DNA of 64,000 bases from Lolium rigidum (Eukaryota; Streptophyta; Magnoliopsida; Poales; Poaceae), in the NCBI RefSeq assembly GCF_022539505.1, contig NC_061514.1, forward strand, positions 324,181,090 through 324,245,089, in the 5' to 3' direction. Below the pieces are notes generated by a model. It saw only the letters and a list, made by a program, of their open reading frames with translations, made no database searches and was not told the origin of the DNA. A program made the translations under genes and the position numbers. Each line of letters opens with the position of its first letter. Within the stretch, counting starts at the first letter, position 1. Shown one piece after another: positions 1 to 11,078 of the stretch.

Positions 1-570
1 TTGATTATCTGCAGATGAAGAGGCAGAACAAGTGGACCGACTCTAGCTTCAGCAAGAACTTGAAATTCTGGCACGATCGTCTTCCTGAGGGGAACACATT
101 GCCAAGTAGTACCGAGGAGGCCAAGAAAGTCGTGTGCCCTCTTGACCTACCGCACGAAAAATACCATGCCTACATCAATGATTGCGTGATTTATCGGGGC
201 GAGTACAAGGACAGAACCACATGTCCGGTGTGCGGCCACGAACAGTACAAGGTTGGGAACAAGAAGGTACCTCGAAAAGTGGTATGCTACTTTCCTATCA
301 CTCCCCGTATGAAGCGGTATTTTGGGACCCTAAGGAAGCAAAGCTCACGCAATGGCACAAGGAAAGGGAGAAGCCCGAAGAAGATCCGGAGATGGGCTAT
401 ATGCTGACACACCCTTCAGATGCTGGCCAGTGGGAAGCATTGGACATCGCCTTCCCTAGGTTCGGGGGCGACGCAAGGAACATCAGGCTGGGTATGAGCA
501 CCGATGGACTCAATCCGTTCGGCAACCAGAGTAGCACGCATAGCACCTGGCTTGTGTTTGTATGGCCTTA
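1..570 (+). pseudogene. CACTA transposase (tnp2 type), N-terminal fragment
   Basis: This is an internal part of an En/Spm (CACTA) tnp2-type transposase; its true start lies left of the window. The frame open from position 3 carries a Cys pair of the form TTCPVCGHEQY followed by PRKVVCYFPITPRMKRYF, typical of the tnp2 zinc-binding region. A one-base frameshift at about 318-330 moves the reading to the next frame, which continues through PEEDPEMGYMLTHPSDA and STDGLNPFGNQSSTHSTW. The reading stops at TATGGCCTTA (570), where element B begins, and the same protein resumes at 48131. The family cuts and pastes DNA in the nucleus. With a frameshift and a 47.5-kb insertion it cannot make active protein. 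Confidence 0.9.
566..570. repeat. Target-site duplication CCTTA, left copy (element B)
   Basis: CCTTA immediately precedes the B terminus TGCTGG and is repeated at 48131-48135 directly after the B end CGTATCA. Removing one copy and everything between joins two parts of one transposase sentence (..FVWPY / PYNLP..). Confidence 0.93.
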
Positions 571-2224
571 TGCTGGCCTGTAGGGAGTTAGAAATCCCTG
601 GGGTGTAACAGCGCCAGAAAAGTAGCTGCTTGTTACGGTAAAGCACGCGTCCGTTGGGAACCCCAAGAGGAAGGTATGATGAGCACAGCAGTGAGTTTTC
701 CCTCAGTAAGAAACAAAGGTTATCGAACGAGTAGGAGATGAAGGCCACGTGAAGGTTGTTGGTGAAGGAGTGTAGTGCGGCGCAACACCAGTAATTCCGG
801 CGCCAATGTGGAACCTGCACAACACAATCAAACTACTTTGCCCCAACTTAACAGTGAGGTTGTCAATCTCACCGGCTTGCTGAAAACAAAGGATTAAACA
901 TATGGTGTGGAGAATTATGTTTGCTTGCAGAAAACAAAAGAGAACAATGATTGCAGTAGGTTGTATTTCGTATGTAAAAGAATGGACCGGGGTCCATAGT
1001 TCACTAGTGGTGTCTCTCCAATAAGAAAAATAGCATGTTGGGTGAACAAATTACAGTTGGGCAATTGACAAATAGAGAGGGCATAACAATGCACATACAT
1101 ATAACGATGACTACTATGAAATTTACTTAGGGCATTACGACAAAGAACATAGACCGCCATCCAGCATGCATCTATGCCTAAAAAGTCCACCTTCGGGTTA
1201 GCATCCGCACCCCTTCCAAGTATTAAGTTGCAAACAACAGACAATTGCATTAAGTAGTGTGCGTAATGTAAATAATACAAATATCCTTAGACAAAGCATT
1301 GATGTTTTATCCCTAGTGGCAACAACACATCCACAACCTTAGGGGTTGCTGTCACTCCCCCAGATTCGATGGAGACATGAACCCACTATCTAGCATAAAT
1401 ACTCCCTCTTGGAGTCACAAATATCAACTTGGCCAGAGCCTCTACTAGCAACGGAGAGCATGCAAGAACATAAATAACATATATGATAGATCAATAATCA
1501 ACTTGACATAGTATTCCATATTTATCGGATCCCAACAAACACAACATGTAGCATTACAAATAGATGATCTTGATCCTGATAGGCAGCTCACAAGATCTAA
1601 ACATGATAGCACAAGAGGAGAAGACAACCATCTAGCTACTGCTATGGACCCGTAGTCCAAGGATGAACTACTCACGCATCAGTCCGGAGGCGGGCATGGT
1701 GATGTAGAGCCCTCCGGTGATGATTCCTCTCTCCGGCAGGGTGCCAGAGCGATCTTCTAAACCCCCCGAGGTAGGGTTGACGGCGGCGGCGTCTCTGGAA
1801 ATATTCTCGTATCGTGGCTCTCTGTTATAGGGTTTTCGCGACGGAAGGATTATATAGGCGAAGGGGCGGAGTCGGGGGACGCTCGAGGGGCCCACCCCAT
1901 ATGACGGCGCGGCCAGGGGTGGGGCCGCGCCCCCTATGGTGTGGCCGCCTCGTGGCCCCTCTTCGTCTCCTCTTTGGTGTTATGGAAGACTCCGTGGAAA
2001 ATAAGACAGTGGGCTTTTGTTTCGTCCAATTCCGAGAATATCCGTAAACTAACTTTTCTGAAATCAAAAACAGCAGAAAACAGGAACTGGCACTGCGGCA
2101 TCTTGTTAATAGGTTAGTCCCGGAAAATGCATAAAAACATTATAAAGTGTGAGTAAAACATGTAGGTATTGTCATAAAACAAGCATGGAACATAAGAAAT
2201 TATAGATACGTTGGAGACGTATCA
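571..2224 (-). repeat. 3' LTR of element B
   Basis: The left LTR of B runs from TGCTGGCCTG to ACGTATCA. It matches the split right LTR in length (1654 bp) and sequence. On the minus strand a TATATAA box lies at 1850-1856. The outermost 60 bp (571-632) contain a primer-site-like stretch (AACAGCGCCAGAAAAGTAGC at 608-627) that the LTRs of C and D lack. Confidence 0.9.
1850..1856 (-). promoter_or_regulatory. TATA box in B left LTR
   Basis: TATATAA on the minus strand, in a GC-rich part of the LTR just after CTTCGCC. The equivalent box in the right LTR is 26451-26457. Position and sequence fit the U3 promoter of the element; transcription itself is inferred. Confidence 0.6.
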
Positions 2225-3027
2225 AGCATCCCCAAGCTTAGTTCCTAGTCGCCCTCGAGTAGGTAAACGATAAAAAGAATAATTTCTGAAGTGACATGCT
2301 ACCAACATAATCTTGATCAACACTATTCGTAAAGCATATGAGATGAATGAAGTGACCCAAAGCAATGGTCTATAGTTTTCTAACAAAAAGATAATGACTA
2401 AATAACTTAATCATATATCAAAAACTTTTCATGAATAGTACTTTCAAGACAAGCATCAAAAAGTCTTGCATAAGAGTTAACTCATAAAGCAATAGATTCT
2501 TAATAAGAGGCTTTGAAGCAACACAAAGGAAGATTTAAGTTTCAGCAGTTGCTTTCACCTTTCAACATGTATATCTCATGGATAATTGTCAACACAAAGT
2601 AATATGATGAGTGCAATAAGTAAACATGTAAGAATCAATGCACACAGTTGACACAAGTGTTTGCTTCTAAGATAGAAAGAAGTAGGTAAACTGACTCAAC
2701 ATAAAGTAAAAGAAAGGCCCTTCGCAGAGGGAAGCAGGGATTACTCATGTGCTAGAGCTTTTTATTTTGAAAACATGGAAACAATTGTGTCAACGGTAGT
2801 AATAATTCATATGGTTTATGTATAAAACTTCCTATAAGTTGCAAGCCTCATGCATCGAATACTAATAGTGCCCGCACCTTGTCCTAATTTGCTCGGATTT
2901 CCATGGATTATCATCGCATTACATATGTTTCAACCAAGTGTCACAAATGGGTACCTCTATGCCACCTGTACAAAGGTCCAAGGAGATAATCGCATTTGAT
3001 TTCTCGATTTTGATAGATCTCAACTTG
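2225..3027 (-). other. B internal non-coding sequence, 3' part
   Basis: There is no reading frame of note here. The stretch matches the equivalent internal parts of D (8614 on), C (28110 on), F (39172 on) and, reversed, A (before 16045), so it is conserved element sequence. It is cut at 3028 by element A and resumes at 17540. Confidence 0.8.
2226..2239 (-). promoter_or_regulatory. Polypurine tract of element B
   Basis: AAGCTTGGGGATGC on the minus strand, one base from the LTR boundary at 2224. The same 14 bases adjoin the 3' LTR in A (16046-16059), C (28111-28124) and F (39172-39185), so this is the plus-strand priming site of the group. Confidence 0.75.
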
Positions 3028-3032
3028 AGGAC

Positions 3033-4498
3033 CGATACGTCTCAAACGTATCTATAATTTCTTATGTTCCATGCTAGTTTTATGAAAATACCTACATGTT
3101 TTGCTCACACTTTATAATGATTTTATGCATTTTCCGGGACTAACCTATTAACAAGATGCCAAAGTGCCAGTTCCTATTTTCTGCTGTTTTTGGTTTCAGA
3201 AATTCTACACAGGAAATATTCTCGGAATTGGACCCCACGAAGACGGAAGTCAATATTTTGCCGAGACGGACCCGGAGAGCCAGAGAAGGGCCGGAGGGGG
3301 GCCAAGGGGGCCCCAACACCATAGGGGGCGCGGGTCCCACTCTGGCCGCGCCGCCATGTGGTGAGGGCACCCTGGGACCCCTCCGAGGCCGCCCTTCCGC
3401 CTATATACTCTTCCAGAACCGAAAACCCTACAACAATTGACGGAACTCCAGAAAGACTCCAGGGGCGCCGCCGCCATCGCGAAACTCCGTTTCGGGGGAC
3501 AGAAGTCTCTGTTCCGGCACGCCGCCGAGACGGGAATTGCCCCCGGAGTCATCTCCATCGACACCACCACCATCTTCATCGCCATTGCTGTCTCCCATGA
3601 TGAGGAGGGAGTAGTTCTCTCCCGAGGCTGAGGGATCTACCGGTATCTATGTGGTTCATCTCTCTCTCCCATGGTGTGATCTTTATGTGATCATGAGCTT
3701 TGTATCACTATTAATCTATGTGCTACTCTAGTGATGTTATTAAAGTAGTCTATTCCTCCTCCATGATGTAATGTTGACAGTGTGTGCATCATGTAGTACT
3801 TGGCGTAGGTTATGATTGTAATCTCTTGTAGATTATGAAGTTAACTATTACTATGATAGTATTGATGCGATCTATTCCCCTTTCATAGCTATTGTTGACA
3901 GTGTGTATGCTATGTTAGTACTCGGTCTAAATTGCAACGGTCTATTATGCACTCTAGAGGTTACTTTAATATGAACTCCGGATGTTGTGGAGCTTGTTTA
4001 CTCCGGCTTGAGGTGTGCTTTTGTAGCCCTACACAATGAATGGTGTTTGTTATCCAACGAGTGTAGAAAGTAGCATTTATTTATTCAGTTATGTGATCAA
4101 TGTTGAGAGTGTCCACTAGTGAAAGTATGATCCCTAAGCCTTGTTTCTAAGTATTGAAACACCATTTCTGACAAGTTCTGTTACATGTTTGCTTGCTGCC
4201 ATCTTTATTTCAGATTGTTATTACCACTCATATTCATCCATATCACTTGCATCTTACTATCTCTTCGCCGAACTAGTGCACCTATACATCTGACAAGTGT
4301 ATTAGGTGTGTTGGGGACACAAGAGACTTCTTGTATCGTAATTGCAGGGTTGCTTGAGAGGGGTATCTTTGACCTCTACCTCCCTGAGTTCGATAAACCT
4401 TGGGTGATTCACTTAAGGGAAACTTGCTGCTGTTCTACAAACCTCTGCTCTTGGAGGTCCAACACTGTCTACAGGAATAGAAGCGTGCGCAGATATCA
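3033..4498 (+). repeat. 5' LTR of element A
   Basis: It starts CGATACGTCTCAAACGTATC (T of the usual TGATACG mutated) and ends GCAGATATCA. It is repeated at 16061-17534. A TATATA box lies at 3402-3407. The first few hundred bases resemble the LTRs of B, C, D and Z, but the central and 3' parts differ and match F. Confidence 0.9.
3402..3407 (+). promoter_or_regulatory. TATA box in A 5' LTR
   Basis: TATATA within CGCCTATATACTC, downstream of the GC-rich U3 segment. The 3' LTR has TATATAT at 16428-16434 in the same place. Confidence 0.6.
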
Positions 4499-4508
4499 AG
4501 CTATTTTC

Positions 4509-4526
4509 TGGCACCGTTGCCGGGGA
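4509..4526 (+). promoter_or_regulatory. Primer-binding site of A
   Basis: TGGCACCGTTGCCGGGGA, 10 bases after the LTR end. It is one base off TGGCGCCGTTGCCGGGGA, the complement of the 3' end of plant tRNA-Asp as I know it. A second degraded copy (TAGCACTGTTGCCGGTG) follows at 4573-4589, preceded by the same AAGCTATTT leader. Confidence 0.8.
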
Positions 4527-4671
4527 GGTAAGGTAAAAGATATTCACATCCTCCGACTACTAAGCTATTTCCTAGCACTGTTGCCGGTGTGTGAGTGCTC
4601 GAAGTTATTTCCTTTAGATCCAGCAATTATATCTTTTTGTTTCTTGTTTTTATTTTCACTAGTTAGGCTTA

Positions 4672-5426
4672 ATGGAAAACAACAAAAAAATTAGTGATCT
4701 TTATGAACTTTATATTGAATTAGGACATGATGTGTTTGAAGAGAGAATTAAAAAACCCATGGAACTTTGTTTGCAAAATAGTTGTAGCAATGTTATTAGC
4801 ATGAACTCTTTGAACACTATTATTTCTAATGCTATGGAAGAATTTAAGCTTGGGGAATCTGGTTGTGATATTTTTAGTCCCCAAGTTTTGAGGAGAAAAT
4901 TTTCTTTGATGATACTTTGCCTCCCATTTATGATGATTATAATGATAGTGGTATTTTGGTGCCACCTACTATGGAGGATAAAGTTTATTATGATTATACT
5001 ATGCCTCCTATATTTGATGATTATGGTGATGAGAATAATAATGATAGCTACTTTGTTAAATTTGCTCCCACTATAATTAATAAGAATGACTATGCTTATG
5101 TGGAGAGTAATAATAATTTTATGCATGTAGCTCATGATAAGAATGTTTCATGTGATAGTTATATTGTTGAGTTTGTTCATGATGCTACTGAAAGTTATTA
5201 TGAGAGAGGGAAACATGGTTATATGCATCTTAATAATATTAAGTTTCCCCTCTTTATGTTGAGAATCTTGAAGTCGCGCTTGTGTTGCCTTTCTATGCTT
5301 GTTGCGTTATGCTTACATGACTTGTTTATTTACAAGATTCCTTTTCATAGGAAGTGGGTTAGGCTTAAATTTGTTTCATACTTGCTTTTTGATGCTCTCT
5401 TTGCTTCAACTCTCATCCTTATGTGA
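4672..5426 (+). pseudogene. Acidic membrane-type retroelement protein, frameshifted copy
   Basis: This is a broken relative of the 242-aa protein in F (41769-42497, minus). It starts MENNKKISDLYELYIELGH. The reading continues through PMELC and NAMEEFKLGE, then a frameshift near 4890-4915 moves it to the frame containing PPIYDDYNDSGILVPP and PPIFDDYGDENNNDSYF, ending at 5426. The C-terminal part keeps a hydrophobic stretch (LCCLSMLVALCLHDLFIYKI) followed by basic residues. It lies just downstream of the primer site, where gag would be. I do not recognise the family; the function is unknown. Confidence 0.7.
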
Positions 5427-7022
5427 GCATCATTAAAATTGCTGAGCCCATCTTAATGGCTATAAAGAAAGCACTTCTTGGGAGATAACCCATGTTTTTA
5501 TTTTGCTACTATTTTGTTGTGTCTTGGAAGTTGTTACTACTGTATCAACCTCTCCTTATCTTTATTTTATTGCATTGTTGTGCCAAGTAAAGTCTTTGAT
5601 AGTAAGGTTGATACTAGAATTGGATTACTGCGTAGAAACATATTTCTTGCTGCCACGAATTTGAGTAGGCCTCTCTGTAGGTAATTCAGAAAAATCTGCC
5701 AATTTTCGTGTGTAATCCTCAGATATGTACGCAACTTTCATTCCATTTGAGCTTTTTCATATGAGCAAGTTAAGTGCCTCTAAAAATTTTGTCTTTACGG
5801 ACTGTTCTGTTTTGAAAGATTCTGCCTTTTATTTCACATTGCCTGTTTTGCTATGTTAAATGGATTTCTTTGTTCCATTAACTTTCAGTAGCTTTGGGTA
5901 ATGTCCAGAATTGTTAAGAATGATTGTTTCACCTCTGAATATGTGAATTTTTGATTATGCACTAACCCTCTAATGAGATTGTTTTGAGTTTGGTGTGAAG
6001 GAAGTTTTCAAGGGTCAAGAGAGGAGGATGATATAATATGATCAAGAAGAGTGAAAAGTCTAAGCTTGGGGATGCCCCCGTGGTTCATCCCTGCATATTT
6101 CAAGAAGACTCAAGCATCTAAGCTTGGGGATGCCCAAGGCATTCCCTTCTTCATCGACAACTTATCAGGTCACCTCTACTGAAACTATATTTTTATTCCA
6201 TCACATCTTATGTGCTTTACTTGGAGCGTCTGTATGTTTTTATTTTTTTTGCTTGTGTTTGAATAAATTCGGATCCTAGCATTCTTTGTGTGGGAGAGAG
6301 ACACGCTCCGCTCGTTCATATGAACACTGGTGTTCTTAGCTTTACTTTTAATGTTCATGGTGAAGGTTGAAAACTGCTTCGTTCATTGTTATTTGGTTGG
6401 AAACAGAAAATGCTTCATGTGCTAATTGGTATATGGTCTTGAATAATTTGATACTTGGCAATTGTTTTGCTCAATAGATCATGTTTAAGCTCTTGCATCA
6501 TGTACTTTGCACCTATTAATGAAGAACTACCATAGAGCTTGTTAAAATTTGGTTTGCATGATTGGTCTCTCTAAAGTCTAGATATTTTCTGGCGAAGTGT
6601 TTGAACAACAAGGAAGACAGTGTAGAGTCTTATAATGCTTGTAATATGTTCTTATGTAAGTTTTGCTGTACCGGTACATACTTGTGTTTGCATCAAACAA
6701 CCTTGCTAGCCAAAGCCTTGTACTGAGAGGGAATTCTTCTCGTGCATCCAAAACCTTGAGCCAAAACCTATGCCATTTGTGTCCACCATACCTACCTACT
6801 ATGTGGTATTTCTCTGCCATTCCAATGTAAATTGCTTGAGTGCTACCTTTAAAATTTCATTCCTTGTCTTTGCAATATATAGCTCATGGGAAAATAGCCT
6901 TAAAACTATTGTGGTAAAGAATATGTAGCTTATGTATCTTATTTCTTATAAGTTGCTTGTTGAGCGGTAACCATGTTTCTGGGGACGCCATCAACTATTA
7001 CACCTTTTTTGAATATCATGTG
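5427..7022 (+). other. A internal non-coding part with conserved hairpins
   Basis: No coding sequence is visible. A TGGGAGATAACCCA hairpin (5479-5492) follows the stop codon. Two copies of AAGCTTGGGGATGC lie at 6062-6075 and 6120-6133, the second in a near-perfect hairpin (6126-6146). The rest is AT-rich sequence conserved in the other elements. It is interrupted at 7023-7027 by D. Confidence 0.75.
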
Positions 7023-7027
7023 AGTTG

Positions 7028-8613
7028 TGATACGCGTACAGCACACGACCGTTGGGAACCCCAAGAGGAAGGTGTGATGCGTACAGCAGCAAGTTTTCCC
7101 TCAGTAAAAAACAAGGTTTATAGAACCAGTAGGAGCCAAGAAGCACGTTGAAGGTTGATGGCGGCGGAGTGTAGTGCGGCGCAACACCAGGGATTCCGGC
7201 ACCAATGTGGAACCTGCACAACACAACCAAAGTACTTTGTCCCAACGTAACAGTGAGGTTGTCAATCTCACCGGCTTGCTGTAACAAAGGATTAGATGTA
7301 TAGTGTGCATGATGATTGTTTGCAGAAAACAGTAGAACGAGTATTGCAGTTGATTGTATTCGATGTAAAAGAATGGACCGGGGTCCACAGTTCACTAGAG
7401 GTGTCTCTCCCATAAGAATAAGCATGTTGGGTGAACCAATTACAGTTGGGCAATTGACAAATAAAGAGGGCATGACCATGCACATACATGTTATGATGAG
7501 TATTGTGAGATTTAATTGCGCATTACGACAAAGTACATAGACCGCTATCCATCATGCATCTATGCCTAAAAAGTCCACCTTCAGGTTATCATCCGAACCC
7601 CCTCCAGTAAGTTGCAAACAACAGACAATTGCATTAAGTATGGTGCGTAATGTAATCAACAAATACATCCTTAGACATAGCATTGATGTTTTATCCCTAG
7701 TGGCAACAGCACATCCACAACCTTAGAGGTTTCGTCACTCCCCGCATTTAATGGAGACATGAACCCACTATCGAGCATAAATACTCCCTCTTGGAGTTAC
7801 AAGCAAAAACTTGGCCAGAGCCTCTACTAGTAACGGAGAGCATGCAAGATCATAAACAACACATAGATAATAGATTGATAATCAACATAGCATAGTATTC
7901 CATATTCATCGGATCCCAACAAACACAACATGTAGCATTACAGATAGATGATCTTGATCATGTTCGGCAGCTCACAAGATCCAACAATGATAGCACAATT
8001 AGGAGAAGATGACCATCTAGCTACTGCTATGGACCCATAGTCCAGGGGTGAACTACTCACTCATCACTCCGGAGGCGACCATGGCGGTGAAGAGTCCTCC
8101 GGGAGATGATTCCCCTCTCCGGCAGGGTGCCGGAGGCGATCTCCTGAATCCCCCGAGATGGGATTGGCGGCGGCGGCGTCTCTGGAAGGTTTTCCGTATC
8201 GTGGCTCTCAGTACTGGAGTTATTATCGATGAAGGCTTAAGTAGGCGGAAGGGTAGGTCAGGGGGCGCCACGAGGGCCCCACACGTCGGGGACCGCGCGG
8301 CCAGCACCTGGGCCGCGCCGCCCTGTTGTGTGGGCGCCTCGTCGCCCCACTTCGTTTCCTCTCCGGACTTCTGGAAGCTTCGTGGAAATATAAGATCATG
8401 GGCGTTGATTTCGTCCAATTCCGAGAATATTTCCTTACTAGGATTTCTGAAACCAAAAACAGCAGAAAACAACAACTGGCTCTTCGGCATTTTGTTAATA
8501 GGTTAGTGCCGGAAAATGCATAAATATGACATAAAGTATGCATAAAACATGTAGGTATCATCAATAAAGTAGCATGTAACATAAGAAATTATTGATACGT
8601 TGGAGACGTATCA
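7028..8613 (-). repeat. 3' LTR of element D
   Basis: It runs from TGATACGCGTACAGCAC to GGAGACGTATCA, 1586 bp, pairing with 13444-15033 (1590 bp). Open frames of up to about 270 codons that cross this LTR type are chance frames, not genes. Confidence 0.9.
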
Positions 8614-11078
8614 GCATCTCCAAGCTTAGTTCCTGCTCGTCCCGAGTAGGTAAACGATAACAAAGATAATTTCTGAAGTGACATGCCATCATAATCTTGA
8701 TCATACTATTGTAAGCACATGTAATGAATGCAGCGATTCGAAACAATGGTAATGCAATGAGTAAACAATTGAATCATATATCAAAGACTTTTCATGAATA
8801 GTACTTTCAAGACAAGCATCAATAAGTCTTGCATAAAAGTTAACTCATAAAGCAATAATTTCAAAGTAAAGGCATTGAAGCAACACAAAGGAAGATTAAG
8901 TTTCAGCGGTTGCTTTCAACTTGTAACATGTATATCTCATGGATATTGTCAATGTAAAGTAATATAACAAGTGCAATATGCAAGTATGTATGAATCAATG
9001 CACAGTTCACACAAGTGTTTGCTTCTTGAGATGGAGAGAAATAGGTGAACTGACTCAACATAAAAGTAGAAGAAAGGCCCTTCGCAGAGGGAAGCATTGA
9101 TTGCTATGTTTGTGCTAGAGCTTTGGTTTTGAAAACAAGAAACAATTTTATCAACGGTAGTAATAAAGCATATGTATTATGTAAATTATATCCTATAAGT
9201 TGCAAGCATTTAGCAACAATTAATATTCTCATATGAGATTGAGGATATTTGTCCAAAACTGAAACTTCGACCATGGATCATGGCTTTAGTTAGCGGCCCA
9301 ATGTTCTTCTCTAACAGTATGCATGCTCTAACCATTCAACTCATGGTAAATNNNNNNNNNNNNNNNNNNNNNNNNNNNNNNNNNNNNNNNNNNNNNNNNN
9401 NNNNNNNNNNNNNNNNNNNNNNNNNNNNNNNNNNNNNNNNNNNNNNNNNNNGGTCATCAATCGCCCTTACTTCAGACAAGACGGACATGCATAGAAACTC
9501 ACATGATATTCAACAAAGTGTTGATGGCGTCCCCAGGAACATGGTTATCGCATAACAAGCAACTTAATAAGAGATAAAGTGCATAAGTACATATTCAATA
9601 CCACAATAGTTTTTAGGCTATTTGTCCCATGAGCTATATATTGCAAAGATGAAGAATGGAAATTTTAAAGGTAGCACTCAAGCAATTTACTTTGGAATGG
9701 CGGAGAAATACCATGTAGTGGGTAGGTATGGTGGACACAAATGGCATAGTGGTTGGCTCAAGGATTTTAGATGCATGAGAAGTATTCCCTCTCGATACAA
9801 GGTTTAGGCTAGCAAGGTTATTTGAAACAAACACAAGTATGAACCGGTGCAGCAAAACTCACATAAAAGACATATTGTAAGCATTATAAGACTCTACACC
9901 GTCTTCCTTGTTGTTCGACCCTTACTAGAAATTATCTAGACCTTAGAGAGACCAATTATGCAAACCAAATTTTAGCAAGCTCTATGTATTTGTTCACTAA
10001 TAGGTGCAAAGTATATGATGCAAGAGCTAAAAAATGAGCACAACAATTGCCAAGTATCACATTATTCAAGACATTTTACCAATTACCACATGTAGCATTT
10101 CCCGTTTCCAACCATATAACAATTTAACGAAGTAGATTCAACCTTCACCATGAACATTATGAGTAAAGCCTAAGGACATATTTGTCCATATGCAACAGCG
10201 GAGCGTGTCTCTCTCACACACAATGAATGCTAGGATCCAACTTTATTCAAACAAAACAAAAACAAAAACAAACAGACGCTCCAAGCAAAGTACATAAGAT
10301 GTGATGGAATAAAAATACAGTTTCACTAGAGGAACCTGATAATGTTGTCGATGAAGAAGGGGATGCCCAAGGCATCCCCAAGCTTAGACGCTTGAGTCTT
10401 CTTGAAATATGCAGGGGTGAACCACCGGGGCATCCCCAAGCTTAGAGCTTTCACTCTCCTTGATCATATTGTATCATCCTCCTCTCTTGATCCTTGGAAA
10501 CTTCCTCCACACCAAACTCAAAACAACTCATTAGAGGGTTAGTGCATAATCAAAATTCATATGTTCAGAGGTGACATAATCATTCTTAACACTTCTGGAC
10601 ATTGCACAAAGCTACTGAAAGTTAATGGAATCGAAAAATCCATCAAGCATAGCAAAACAGGCAATGCGAAATAAAAGGCAGAATCTGTCAAAACAGAACA
10701 GTTCGTAAAGATGAATTTCTAAGAGGCACCAGATTTGCTCAAATGAAAATGCTCAAATTTAATGAAAGTTGCGTACATATCTGAGGATCACTCACGTAAA
10801 TTTGCAGAATTTTCTGAGTTACCTACAGAGAAGTCTGCCCAGATTCGTGGCAGCAAAGAAATCTGTTTCTGCGCAGTAATCCAAATCTAGTATGAACCTT
10901 ACTATCAAAGACTTTACTTGGCACAACAATGCAACAAAACTAAGATAAGGAGAGGTTGCTACAGTAGTAACAACTTCCAAGACTCAAATATAAAATAAAA
11001 GTGAAGTAGTAAAATCATGGGTTGTCTCCCATTAGCGCTTTTCTTTAACGCCTTTCAGCTAGGCGTAAAAAGTGTGTA
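8614..11078 (-). other. D internal non-coding part with gap and hairpins
   Basis: No gene is visible. The order from the minus strand is the TGGGAGACAACCCA hairpin (11018-11031), two polypurine-like motifs (10430-10443, 10372-10385), a perfect hairpin with arms GGGGATGCC/GGCATCCCC (10359-10379), then AT-rich sequence to the polypurine tract beside the LTR. A 100-N gap at 9352-9451 replaces a short part of it. Confidence 0.75.
9352..9451. other. Assembly gap (100 N)
   Basis: Exactly 100 N inside the non-coding part of D. In C, F and B the flanks sit within a few bases to tens of bases of each other, so the real missing sequence is probably small and the 100 is a placeholder. Confidence 0.95.

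Noticed and set aside
4710..5135. Minus-strand Ile/Asn-rich frame opposite the acidic protein
   Set aside because: It is the complement of AT-rich codons for Asp/Asn/Tyr; the plus-strand frame has a homologue in F and is the real one.
6062..6133. Repeated AAGCTTGGGGATGC as a CRISPR-like array
   Set aside because: Only two or three irregular copies per element in a plant retroelement; the motif is the polypurine tract.
9280..9555. Open frame crossing the 100-N gap
   Set aside because: The frame is defined by N codons and lies in non-coding element sequence. The same applies to 33639-33923.
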